Shown here: one piece after another, positions 26,255 to 34,348 of the stretch
Layout: every line of letters begins with the position of its first letter
Numbering within the stretch: position 1 is the stretch's first letter
Assembly: GCA_027078745.1 (NCBI GenBank)
Contig: JALWWO010000022.1
Location: 1 to 64,000, forward strand
Reading direction: 5' to 3'
Length of the DNA: 64,000 nt
Source of the DNA: Chromatiaceae bacterium
GTDB taxonomy: Bacteria; Pseudomonadota; Gammaproteobacteria; Chromatiales; Chromatiaceae
Program-made: the position numbers and the translations under genes
The notes under the pieces: model-generated
What the model was told of the DNA's origin: nothing
The model's database searches: none
Seen by the model: the letters and a program-made list of their open reading frames with translations, nothing else

Positions 26255-27970
26255 TCAGTCGGAAAATCGGGGGTTGAGCTCGGGCAATCGAGGCCGCTGG
26301 AACCATGAACGGCGCTTTGCCCAGAATCCTTGCCTGCGGTGTACTTCCCGGCTGAACGCCTTCTTCCAACGTTGAAAATCGATATCTTGTCCCCCGTAGA
26401 GGGCAGCATCGAGCTGCTGCATGAGGCGTTCGATCTGCGCCCGATCCGCGCCAGGGCGCAGGGCGAGGATCTGCCCCACCATCCCGGGCAAAGAGGGCTC
26501 TATCGCTAGATTGAGCTGGCGACAGGTGGTTTCCTGAAACCGTTTTGCCCAGGCGGCGGGATCGGATTCCCGATTCGCCTGGCGCACGCAGCGGAGAAAG
26601 CGCTTTTCCGGAGATTGCGCCGGCATGAGCTTCTGGCGCAGCCGATCCAGCGCAGGTCCAGGGTGCAGACGGCCCAAGGCCCGGGCCAAGTTGCGCTGAG
26701 CCTGCGCGCCCAAGGCCTTCACACCGGTGCGCAGTTGGTCCAAGAGAGGGGTTTCACCAACGGGTTGTCCTTCGCGCCAGCCCCGATACCAGACTCCGCC
26801 CCAGTAGCCGAGCAGCACCAGGCCCAAACCTAACAGGGGCAGCCAGAAACCGCTGCTGCGCCCCTGATCTTCATCCGCCATTGAAAGGCCGAAGGGAGCA
26901 CTCTCCCCCTTGGCTTGCACCAAACGCACGGGCAACGTGGCATATTCCCGCCGCCCTTGTTCCACATTCCACCAGGGAATGCGGATCTCTGGCAGATGGA
27001 GCCGACCGCCGGAGCGGGGCACTAAGGTATAGTACTCGGTGCGCCGCCCCTGAATCCGCTTTCCGTCGCTGGAAAGCTTGCCTTCCGTCAGGGTCTGTTC
27101 CCGATACACCCGAAAATCCGGGGATTTCAGATAGGGTTCCAGGCTGGGCAACTGGCTGCCGGTGGCCCCGAGGGCTCTGAGTTCCAGCATGAGGGTGACC
27201 GGCTGCCCCTCCTCTACCTCGCCTTCCGCATCCAAACTGGCCCGCAGGGATAGATCTTGCAGGGGCAGCCAGGGCCGCACGGAGCGCATAGCGGGCCGCA
27301 CTTGTAGAGAGAGCTGCTCTCCGCTCGTCGCCTTATAGCGCTGGCTTCCTCCGTAATAGGCATTGCCGGCGATTTCCCCGCTGACGCTGATGGGGGGCAG
27401 ATCGAGGGTCCCTGGTCGCAAAGGAGTCAAGATATAGACGATTTTGTTGACGATCTCGTTTTGCCCCTCCGCACCCGTGCGGATGCTCGCGCGGGGTTCC
27501 GTGAGCTTTCGGAAGAGGAAATCATTAGTGCTGGGAAATTCCGGGGTCGCCGTGGCTAGATTTCGGTCGCTGATGACTCGCAAAGTTAAGAGAATATTTT
27601 CCTGCACATAAGGATGCTGATCCGAGACTTCGATTTCCAATCGGGGCGGCTGCGGGGCCTGGGTGCGTCTGGGCTGCGGGTAGGGGTTATAGCGCTGTCC
27701 TTGCCAAGTGGGATAGCTGGGATTGGGCGGATAGGGTGAGCCCCAGCCGGTGGGCATTCGGGGTTGCATGGGATAGCCTGCAGGGGGAACCCCGCGGGCA
27801 TTGCTGGGTCCCTGCGGGCGGAATTGCCAGCCTGGCGGAGGTCGAGGTTCCGAACGATCCCCAAAGGGGAAGCTGAAGCTGATGGCCTGAGCTTGCCCCC
27901 AGCACAAGAGGAGCACGCATCCTAGAAGAGTACACCGCTGAGGATGAGAAAAGGGGAATCGAATCACCAT
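26255..27970 (-). CDS. batD: BatD family protein
   Basis: 571 residues. A signal peptide is followed by an unusual proline-rich stretch (about residues 38-105, rich in PPP, PYP and NPY). Immunoglobulin-like BatD domains follow (RLEIEVSDQHPYVQENILL, TPLRPGTLDLPPISVSGEI). A membrane segment near residue 365 is GFWLPLLGLGLVLLGYWGG, and a cytosolic helical tail of about 190 residues ends the protein. BatD proteins belong to the Bacteroides aerotolerance operon and are thought to act with BatA/B membrane VWA proteins and MoxR in stress survival. It overlaps the end of batC by 7 nt. The proline-rich linker is longer than I would expect. Confidence 0.9.
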   Translation of the reverse strand: MVIRFPFSHPQRCTLLGCVLLLCWGQAQAISFSFPFGDRSEPRPPPGWQFRPQGPSNARGVPPAGYPMQPRMPTGWGSPYPPNPSYPTWQGQRYNPYPQPRRTQAPQPPRLEIEVSDQHPYVQENILLTLRVISDRNLATATPEFPSTNDFLFRKLTEPRASIRTGAEGQNEIVNKIVYILTPLRPGTLDLPPISVSGEIAGNAYYGGSQRYKATSGEQLSLQVRPAMRSVRPWLPLQDLSLRASLDAEGEVEEGQPVTLMLELRALGATGSQLPSLEPYLKSPDFRVYREQTLTEGKLSSDGKRIQGRRTEYYTLVPRSGGRLHLPEIRIPWWNVEQGRREYATLPVRLVQAKGESAPFGLSMADEDQGRSSGFWLPLLGLGLVLLGYWGGVWYRGWREGQPVGETPLLDQLRTGVKALGAQAQRNLARALGRLHPGPALDRLRQKLMPAQSPEKRFLRCVRQANRESDPAAWAKRFQETTCRQLNLAIEPSLPGMVGQILALRPGADRAQIERLMQQLDAALYGGQDIDFQRWKKAFSREVHRRQGFWAKRRSWFQRPRLPELNPRFSD

Positions 27971-29709
27971 GGTCTTGTTTCACGCAATCGCCCACCGGCT
28001 CTGCGCATTTGCTGCATCTCTTCTAATAGGAACTGATTGCGGATGAGTAAGGAGGGATCCCCCTCTACCTGCTGCAACCGCTGTTCTAAGATCGCCATCC
28101 CCGGGCCCGCCACCGGAATGCCTCCCAGTGCAGAACCGCCCGCAGCGGACTCCTTCATCGCCTGACCCATCTGGGGTTCCTCCCCGAGCTGATCGAACTG
28201 TTCCACTGCCTCCGCTGCGCTTTCTTCCGGCAAGGCTTCCGGCGGTGTGATCTCTGCAGCCTGGTCCTGTTTTCCACCACCGGACTCGGGTTCTCGGGCA
28301 TCTTCCTGGGAAGCGCCTTGCTGGTCTTGCTCACGCTGCTCTGCTTCTGAGGGCTTTTCAGCCGACTTTTCCTGCTGTCCTTCTCCAGCAGCTTCTTGCT
28401 CCTGATCGCCGCCTTCCTCCGCCGGTTCCTGATCGGGTTTTCTCTCTACCTCCCCTGGATCCTCGGGGTTCCGCAATTCCTCTCCGCCGCGGTGCTCCTG
28501 ATCCTTGGGCGCCTCACCGGATTCCTCCTCCGGCTTCTCCTGGGAGTCCGATTCGTCCTCTGAGTTCGGTTCCAGTTGCTGATCGGAGGGTCCTGAGTCC
28601 TGATCTGTCTGTTCCTGGACATCTTCCGGCTTCCGTTCCCCTTCTGAGGGCTGCTCCCCTTCGGAGGGTTCGGTCTGGGATTGCTCGCCCTGGGATTCTT
28701 CTTCCTGTTGTGTTGCGGATTGTCCTGGCTCCTCTTGCTGCTGGGCGTCTCCACCTTCTCGCGCCTGATCCGGTTGAGACTGACTGCCCTGGGATGCCTG
28801 CTCCGGCTTTTCCTCTCCCTGAGCGTTTTCTGTCTGCGCCCCCTCCCCCTCGGATTGACTATCCGAGGATTGCCCAGAGGATTGTTCGGATTGCTGTTGC
28901 TGATCCGACTGCTGCTGTTGATCTGATTGCTGCTGTTGATCCGATTGTTGCTGTTGATCCGATTGCTGCTGTTGATCCGATTGCTGCTGTTGATCTGATT
29001 GCTGCTGCTGATCCGATTGTTGCTGTTGATCCGATTGTTGCTGCTGATCCGATTGTTGCTGTTGATCCGATTGCTGCTGTTGATCTGATTGCTGCTGCTG
29101 ATCCGATTGTTGCTGTTGATCCGATTGTTGCTGCTGATCCGATTGTTGCTGTTGATCCGATTGTTGCTGCTGATCCGATTGTTGCTGTTGATCCGATTGT
29201 TGCTGTTGATCCGATTGCTGCTGGTCCGATCGCTGCTTTGGGTGCTCTTTCCGCTCTTCCCCTACCCCCTCGTTTTTTTCCTCCCCTTCCTGGGCCTGGT
29301 CTTCTTGGAACGGTTCCTGCTCCTGCTGGCTGAGGAGACTGCGGAGGAGGTCGAGATTATGCCGCGCGTCTTCGTGGTTGGGATCCACCTGAAGCACAGC
29401 TTCATAAGCCGCGATGGCTCCCGCAAGATCTCCGAGCTGAACACGGGTATTGCCCAGATTGTAGGTGGCATCCAGGCTCATCGGGCCGGATCGGGCTTGG
29501 GCGAAGGCTCGGGCGGCCGCTTCAAAGCGGCCTGCTCGGTAGAGGGCAACTCCCCGGCGGTAGGGATCGGAGAAGGTTTCCGCCGCTCGGTCGAATTCTC
29601 CTCGCTGGAAGTACTCATAGGCTTCCTGTTCCTGATTGAGGAACCAACTCCCCGAGAGATCGGCGGAAAAGAGGACTGCCCAGAAGCCCAGGAAACTGAA
29701 CCGGTTCAT
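27964..29709 (-). CDS. batC: BatC-like TPR protein with a long SDQQQQ repeat
   Basis: 581 residues from the ATG at 29709. A signal peptide is followed by two or three TPR motifs (AYEYFQRGEFDRAAETF, ATYNLGNTRVQLGDLAGAIA). A very long low-complexity region of Gln, Glu, Ser and Pro fills about residues 145-510. Its first third is an almost perfect run of SDQQQQ units. The C-terminus, PSLLIRNQFLLEEMQQ, recalls the end motif of VWA/TPR Bat proteins. The TPRs would contact BatA/B on the periplasmic side while the acidic, disordered part acts as a spacer or brush. ATGA overlap with batB. Confidence 0.85.
   Translation of the reverse strand: MNRFSFLGFWAVLFSADLSGSWFLNQEQEAYEYFQRGEFDRAAETFSDPYRRGVALYRAGRFEAAARAFAQARSGPMSLDATYNLGNTRVQLGDLAGAIAAYEAVLQVDPNHEDARHNLDLLRSLLSQQEQEPFQEDQAQEGEEKNEGVGEERKEHPKQRSDQQQSDQQQQSDQQQQSDQQQQSDQQQQSDQQQQSDQQQQSDQQQQSDQQQQSDQQQQSDQQQQSDQQQQSDQQQQSDQQQQSDQQQQSDQQQQSDQQQQSDQQQQSDQQQQSEQSSGQSSDSQSEGEGAQTENAQGEEKPEQASQGSQSQPDQAREGGDAQQQEEPGQSATQQEEESQGEQSQTEPSEGEQPSEGERKPEDVQEQTDQDSGPSDQQLEPNSEDESDSQEKPEEESGEAPKDQEHRGGEELRNPEDPGEVERKPDQEPAEEGGDQEQEAAGEGQQEKSAEKPSEAEQREQDQQGASQEDAREPESGGGKQDQAAEITPPEALPEESAAEAVEQFDQLGEEPQMGQAMKESAAGGSALGGIPVAGPGMAILEQRLQQVEGDPSLLIRNQFLLEEMQQMRRAGGRLRETRPW
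28880..29232 (-). repeat. Tandem 18-bp repeat encoding (SDQQQQ)n
   Basis: On the minus strand the unit is TCGGATCAACAGCAGCAA with C/T and A/G changes at third codon positions, repeated about 19 times without a frame break. The Gln codons alternate between CAA and CAG in a few variants (GATTGTTGCTG versus GATTGCTGCTG on the plus strand). The repeats therefore fall into subtypes that recur in blocks, a sign of unequal exchange rather than simple slippage. Every unit is a multiple of three, so copy-number change keeps the frame. Confidence 0.95.
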
Positions 29710-30725
29710 GGTCGTTTCCTCCGGTGCGCGCGGAAATCGGGGAGGAGCAGGAGGGCGAGCAGAAACAACGGCAGATAGAAGCGCTCGTTCCAAATGCGGG
29801 TGCGCTCCTCCCCGGGCTTGGCGGGCAGATTGGAGACGGCTGCTGCGGCGAGCAGTGATTCCGTGTCGCTGTCCCGATAGGAGGCCCGTTGATACAGACC
29901 CTCGCCCGCATCCGCTAACCGCTGCAGCAATTCTTCCCGCAGCTGGGTAGTTACGGGCTGGCCAGTGGTACGATCCAAGAGCCAGCCGCCGGAAGGTCCG
30001 GGCACCCGCACCGGCTCCGGTTTGCCGATGCCCAGGGCATGGAAGCGAATGCCTGCCCGAGCCAGTTCAGCGATGCGCTTTTCCAAGCCGGGTTCGTCAA
30101 AATCCCCATCGCTGATCAACAGGATGGCCCGAGCGCTGTCCTCCGGCAGGCTGTCCAGGAGCATTTCCGCCCGATCCAGGGCGAGATGGAGGCGGCTCCC
30201 CTGCAGGCGCACCAGATCAGTGGACAGAGCGGGTAGGCGGTTGAGGATCGTATAGGTGTCCTCGGTGATGGGGGAGAGCACATGGGGCACAGAGGCGAAG
30301 GCGATCAATCCCAAGCGCACCTGCCGGTTCTGCAGGATGAGATCCTGAATTTCCTGCCGCGCCCGCCCCAAGCGGTTTGGGGCCACGTCATCCGCCTGCA
30401 TGGATCGGGAGATATCCAGCAGAATCAACAGATTATTCCCCGGATGAAAGAGCCGGATGTCTTCATAGTCCCATCTGGGTCCCGCCATAGCAATGATGAG
30501 CAGGGTCCAGAGCAGGGACCACCGGAGAAAACGTCCCCAGCGTTCACGGGCCTTGAGGGTTCTCGTGCCCGTGAGATGGGGCAACAGATGGGGATCCGCA
30601 TAGCGGTGCACTGGCCCCCGCACCGCCTTTGCGGCGCTGCGCCACAGCCAGAGACCTACGGGCAAGATCGCCCAGAGCGCCCAGAACCATTCGGGCTGCG
30701 CGAAGTGAAATTGGGTTTCAGCCAT
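29706..30725 (-). CDS. batB: VWA domain membrane protein BatB
   Basis: 339 residues from the ATG at 30725 (MAETQFHFAQPEWFWALWAI). Longer frames would run deep into batA. Two N-terminal membrane segments precede the von Willebrand A domain. Its MIDAS motif is LLDISRSMQADDVAP near residue 95, and ILLISDGDFDEPGLE is near residue 200. A final membrane segment (LPLFLLALLLLPDF) and a basic tail follow. MIDAS proteins bind a divalent metal and protein ligands. The paralogue batA overlaps by 8 nt. Together with MoxR and BatD they form a membrane complex of unsettled function. Confidence 0.92.
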   Translation of the reverse strand: MAETQFHFAQPEWFWALWAILPVGLWLWRSAAKAVRGPVHRYADPHLLPHLTGTRTLKARERWGRFLRWSLLWTLLIIAMAGPRWDYEDIRLFHPGNNLLILLDISRSMQADDVAPNRLGRARQEIQDLILQNRQVRLGLIAFASVPHVLSPITEDTYTILNRLPALSTDLVRLQGSRLHLALDRAEMLLDSLPEDSARAILLISDGDFDEPGLEKRIAELARAGIRFHALGIGKPEPVRVPGPSGGWLLDRTTGQPVTTQLREELLQRLADAGEGLYQRASYRDSDTESLLAAAAVSNLPAKPGEERTRIWNERFYLPLFLLALLLLPDFRAHRRKRP

Positions 30726-31749
30726 GGGTTGCTCCCCGCAGCAAGCGTTTGCGCCCCTCTGGGAACAGGCCGATGCCCAGCAGGGCAAAGAGCGCGACCC
30801 CCAAAGGGATGCGATACAGGGGGGTAGGCAAGAAGGCGGTGCGAGATTCCGCTTCCGTTTTTTCCAACTGATTGATGCGGTCGGAGATCTCTTCCAAGGC
30901 CCGGGTGTCGGTGGCCCGGAAATAGGCACCGCCGCTGATGGCAGCGATGCGCCGCAAGGTCTCTTCATCCATGGTGAGATCGTCCCGATAGACGATAGTG
31001 CCCTCCTCGATGATGGGAATCTGTTCCTGCTCACTGCCCACCCCGATGACATAGATGCGCACCCCGAAGGCCCGTGCCAGGGCGGCGGCTTCCAAGGGAG
31101 CGAAGCTGCCGGCGGTGTTATCTCCATCTGCGATGAGGATCATGACCCGAGAGCCTTCCGGGCGTTCCCGCAGCTTCTTGGCACCCAGAGCGATGGCATC
31201 CCCCAGGGCAGTGCCCTGGCCGGCGATGCCGGAAACCACCCCGTCCAGGAGCTGGCGCACGGCCAGGCGATCCACGGAGAGGGGGGAGAGCACGAAGGCT
31301 TGACTGCCGAAGATGATCAGGCCGATCCGGTCCCCCGCTCGGGCATCCACGAAGCGCCCCATAACCCCTTTGACCACCGACATGCGGGTGACCTGACGGC
31401 CCTGGGCGGTGAAATCCAGGGCATCCATGGAATGGGAAGTATCTACTGCCAACATGAGGTCATAGCCTGGGGTGCTGATCTCCGTGTGAGGCGTGAGCCA
31501 CTGGGGGCGCATGAGGGCCAGCACCAGGGAGAACCAGAGCAGATAGAGCAACAATCGATAGAGCCAGCCGGAAAGGGGGCGCTTGGGTCGCCGCGCCTGA
31601 TAAGCCTGGCGTAGGCTGTCCAGTTGAGGATAGAGCAGGGTGATCCGTTGTCCCGCTAGGACCTCCGGTTGGGTCTGGGGCCAGAAATAGGGCACGAGAA
31701 AGGGCAGGGGGAACAGGATCGCTGCCCAAGGCCAATAGAATTCAAACAT
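30718..31749 (-). CDS. batA: VWA domain membrane protein BatA
   Basis: 343 residues with two N-terminal membrane segments (WPWAAILFPLPFLVPYFWP and LYRLLLYLLWFSLVLAL). A VWA domain carries the MIDAS motif VDTSHSMDALDF near residue 103 and later VMILIADGDNTAGSF near residue 203. A C-terminal membrane segment (IPLGVALFALLGIGLF) ends it. The order and overlaps (8 nt with DUF4381 upstream, 8 nt with batB downstream) are those of Bat/MoxR operons. Confidence 0.93.
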   Translation of the reverse strand: MFEFYWPWAAILFPLPFLVPYFWPQTQPEVLAGQRITLLYPQLDSLRQAYQARRPKRPLSGWLYRLLLYLLWFSLVLALMRPQWLTPHTEISTPGYDLMLAVDTSHSMDALDFTAQGRQVTRMSVVKGVMGRFVDARAGDRIGLIIFGSQAFVLSPLSVDRLAVRQLLDGVVSGIAGQGTALGDAIALGAKKLRERPEGSRVMILIADGDNTAGSFAPLEAAALARAFGVRIYVIGVGSEQEQIPIIEEGTIVYRDDLTMDEETLRRIAAISGGAYFRATDTRALEEISDRINQLEKTEAESRTAFLPTPLYRIPLGVALFALLGIGLFPEGRKRLLRGATHG

Positions 31750-32254
31750 CCGGATCCTCCGCAGCGATCCATGCGTGCAAAGCTTCTATGAGGGGGTACA
31801 GGGCTTCCTTCTGAGCACCGGCACCCGGCGGTGCATAGGGGATTTCCAACAGCACCTGACCTTGTTGCATCCAGTCGAACCCTCGGGGGTCCTTTTCCTT
31901 CAACCAGGCCAGCCAGGCCGCGCCGGTGAGCCCTGCACAGGCGGCTCGCCCGAAGCGGGCCATGGCGATGCGCCGGATCAGTTCGGAGAGTTCGGCGGCA
32001 GTCTGCTTGGGTGGCTGCTTCCCCGCCCGCCGCCGCAGCTCCCGCAGCTGGCGCGCTGCATCCCAACGCCAAGTGCCCAGGCGGAAGACGGGAATCGGGG
32101 GGATGCGCAGCCAGATAGCCTTGCGCCAGTACCAGAGGGCGCTGAGCAGTCCTAGCAGTCCGGCAGCCACCAGCCACCAGCCCGGCGCCGGCGGCCACCA
32201 GGGCACGCCGGGAATGCCGTGAATATCGCGCAATCCTTCGATGCCGGAAACCAT
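31742..32254 (-). CDS. DUF4381 domain-containing membrane protein
   Basis: 170 residues. The Pro-rich start GIPGVPWWPPAPGWWLVAAG leads into one membrane segment (about residues 24-42), typical of DUF4381. A basic cytosolic helical part follows, with QLRELRRRAGKQPPKQTAAELSEL cut here only for description, then MARFGRAACAGLTGAAWLAW. DUF4381 proteins occur between DUF58 and VWA genes in MoxR operons and have no known activity. The gene starts 2 nt after the DUF58 stop and overlaps batA. Confidence 0.85.
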   Translation of the reverse strand: MVSGIEGLRDIHGIPGVPWWPPAPGWWLVAAGLLGLLSALWYWRKAIWLRIPPIPVFRLGTWRWDAARQLRELRRRAGKQPPKQTAAELSELIRRIAMARFGRAACAGLTGAAWLAWLKEKDPRGFDWMQQGQVLLEIPYAPPGAGAQKEALYPLIEALHAWIAAEDPDV

Positions 32255-32256
32255 GA

Positions 32257-33174
32257 TTAAACCGTCCTCGCCCGCGCGCGCTGTTCCAAATGGCGGATCA
32301 AGCTCAGGTGGATTTCCTCATCTGTGCGAATGGGCAGCAGGATCACATTGAGCCGATAGGCCATGGCCTGGAGCAGTTCCCGCCGTTCCTGCCAGATCCG
32401 ACGGTAGCGCTGGCGCGCCTGGGGATCATCCGTATCGATCTCCACCAAAGTGCCATCCGTGCCCGTGAAGGTGACGACCCCCATGGCGGGAATCTCCCAG
32501 TCCGCCGGATCGTCCACCGGCAGCAGGGCTACGGAATTCCGCTGCACCAAGGTGCCCAGGATGCGTTCCAGGTCCACGGGATCTCGGTTGAGATCCGCGA
32601 TGACGAAGATCAGAGAACCCGTGGGGATGCCGCTCGTCGCCCGCTGCAAGGCACCGGCCAAGCAGTCGATGGAAGGGTTCTGAATCGCCCCGGGCACGGT
32701 CAGGGCGCGCAGCAACCGCCAAAGGGCCCGACGACCCCGAGCGGGGCGGAAGTGCTGCAGACCCGCTTCCGGATCCCCGAACACGAGCCCCCCCACCCGA
32801 TCGTTGAGGCGGCTCGCCGCCCAGCCGATGAGGGCGGCCGCCCGCGCCGCCTGGATGGATTTGAAGGTGCCCCTTGTGCCGAAGCTCATGTGTGGCCCTT
32901 TGTCCACGCACAGGACCACACACCGTTCACGCTCTTCTCGGAAAACCTTGAGATGGGGTTCGTTGACCCGCGCGGTCACCTTCCAATCCATATATCGGAT
33001 ATCGTCCCCTTCCCGATATTCCCGCACTTCCTCAAAGTTGACCCCCGCCCCCCGAAACACAGACGCATAGAGGCCCGCGAAGGTGGAATTGACCAGATGA
33101 TGAGATGCCATGCCCAAGCTGCGGGCTTGGTGGCGCAGTTCTAGGAGATCGTCGAGGCGTGGATACAGACTCAT
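32257..33174 (-). CDS. DUF58 domain-containing protein
   Basis: 305 residues. The DUF58 core VRE-YREGDDIRYMDWKVTAR is near residue 52, with EVREYREGDDIRYMDW as the signature. VCVDKGPHMSFGTRG near residue 90 is the degenerate MIDAS-like strand of this VWA-related domain. No signal peptide or membrane segment is visible. DUF58 proteins accompany MoxR ATPases and may be their clients or adaptors. The moxR stop lies 40 nt upstream. Confidence 0.92.
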   Translation of the reverse strand: MSLYPRLDDLLELRHQARSLGMASHHLVNSTFAGLYASVFRGAGVNFEEVREYREGDDIRYMDWKVTARVNEPHLKVFREERERCVVLCVDKGPHMSFGTRGTFKSIQAARAAALIGWAASRLNDRVGGLVFGDPEAGLQHFRPARGRRALWRLLRALTVPGAIQNPSIDCLAGALQRATSGIPTGSLIFVIADLNRDPVDLERILGTLVQRNSVALLPVDDPADWEIPAMGVVTFTGTDGTLVEIDTDDPQARQRYRRIWQERRELLQAMAYRLNVILLPIRTDEEIHLSLIRHLEQRARARTV

Positions 33175-33214
33175 GGAGGCAGGAACTGAGAAGCCCGAGC
33201 GGTTCCAAAGGCCA

Positions 33215-34171
33215 TCACGGAATGGCCACCAGGTGCAACAAGCGCTTGATGAACTCGTCCGTGGTGATGCCTTCGGCTTCCGCCTCGAAGGTGAGGAGCA
33301 ACCGATGGCGGAGGATCTCCGGCGCTACGGCTTGAATATGGTGGGGGGCTACGAATTGATCTCCATCCAGCCAGGCCCGGGCCCGGGCACAGCGGGCCAA
33401 GGCGATGCTGGCGCGGGGAGAAGCCCCGAACCGACACCAGCGCCCCAGATCGGGATCATAGAGCTTAGGATTGCGGGTAGCCTGGATCAAATCCACGATG
33501 TAATGGTTGAGCTTGGGATCCAGATAGAGATTCGCCACCTGGCGGCGCATGGCGAAGAGTTCCGCTTGGCTCAACCGCTTGGCCGGCGGGCTGTAGCTGC
33601 TCTTCTGCTGGGCCTGATCCAACTCCAAGATCTTAAGCTCTTCTTCCCGAGACGGATAATCCACCACCGCTTCCATGAGGAAGCGATCGAGCTGGGCTTC
33701 CGGCAGATGATAAGTGCCTTCTTGTTCCACTGGGTTCTGGGTGGCGAGGACCATGAAGAGCTTGGGCAGGGGATAGGTCCGCTGTCCCACGGTGATTTGC
33801 TGCTCTGCCATGGCTTCCAGCAGGGCGGATTGGACCTTGGCCGGCGCGCGGTTCACCTCGTCCGCCAATAAGATATTGTGGAACAGGGGGCCCGGGCGGA
33901 ACTCGAATTCCCCCTTCTCATGGCGGTAGATGTCCGTGCCGATGAGATCCGAGGGCAGCAGATCCGGCGTGAACTGGATGCGGTGGAAGTCCCCTTCCAG
34001 GGATTCGGCCAGGGCTTTTACTGCCGTAGTCTTAGCCAATCCGGGCATCCCCTCTACCAGAAGATGCCCATCGCTCAACAGGCAGATCAACATGCTGTCG
34101 ATAAAGGCCCGTTGGCCGATGATGCGCGAGGCGATGTGGTCGCGCACGGGTTTGAGATCCGCAGGGGTCAT
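33215..34171 (-). CDS. MoxR family AAA+ ATPase
   Basis: 318 residues. The Walker A variant LVEGMPGLAKTTAVKALA is near residue 36, and the Walker B ILLADEVNRAPAKVQSALLE near residue 100. The MoxR sensor region MVLATQNPVEQEGTYHLPEA is near residue 135, and a lid domain with RFGASPRASIALARCARARA near residue 240. MoxR AAA+ proteins are chaperone-like and help assemble or activate VWA-containing partners. It opens the Bat-type operon and is divergent from typA with 177 bp between the starts. Confidence 0.94.
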   Translation of the reverse strand: MTPADLKPVRDHIASRIIGQRAFIDSMLICLLSDGHLLVEGMPGLAKTTAVKALAESLEGDFHRIQFTPDLLPSDLIGTDIYRHEKGEFEFRPGPLFHNILLADEVNRAPAKVQSALLEAMAEQQITVGQRTYPLPKLFMVLATQNPVEQEGTYHLPEAQLDRFLMEAVVDYPSREEELKILELDQAQQKSSYSPPAKRLSQAELFAMRRQVANLYLDPKLNHYIVDLIQATRNPKLYDPDLGRWCRFGASPRASIALARCARARAWLDGDQFVAPHHIQAVAPEILRHRLLLTFEAEAEGITTDEFIKRLLHLVAIP

Positions 34172-34348
34172 ATTGGGTTCAATCTACTTTGAGCAAAGGG
34201 AGAATCCGAGATACCGCCGGTTGTTCTTTTTCCCGTTCGACGGCAAGAGCAAAGATCGTACATCCTGACGAGTTTTAAGGGAACTTGCAAGCCCAGATCG
34301 AAGCATTCGTTGTACTATGCTCATTTCTGAACAACTCGTGCAGTTCCT

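Noticed and set aside
28681-29778. Plus-strand frames with LLLLIRLLLLI or VDPIAAVDPI repeats
   Set aside because: They are antisense reads of the (SDQQQQ)n repeat in batC and have no start signal or domain.
34285-34318. TTGCAA and TACTAT as a typA promoter
   Set aside because: The spacer is 22 nt, too long for a sigma-70 promoter; no better pair was found by eye.
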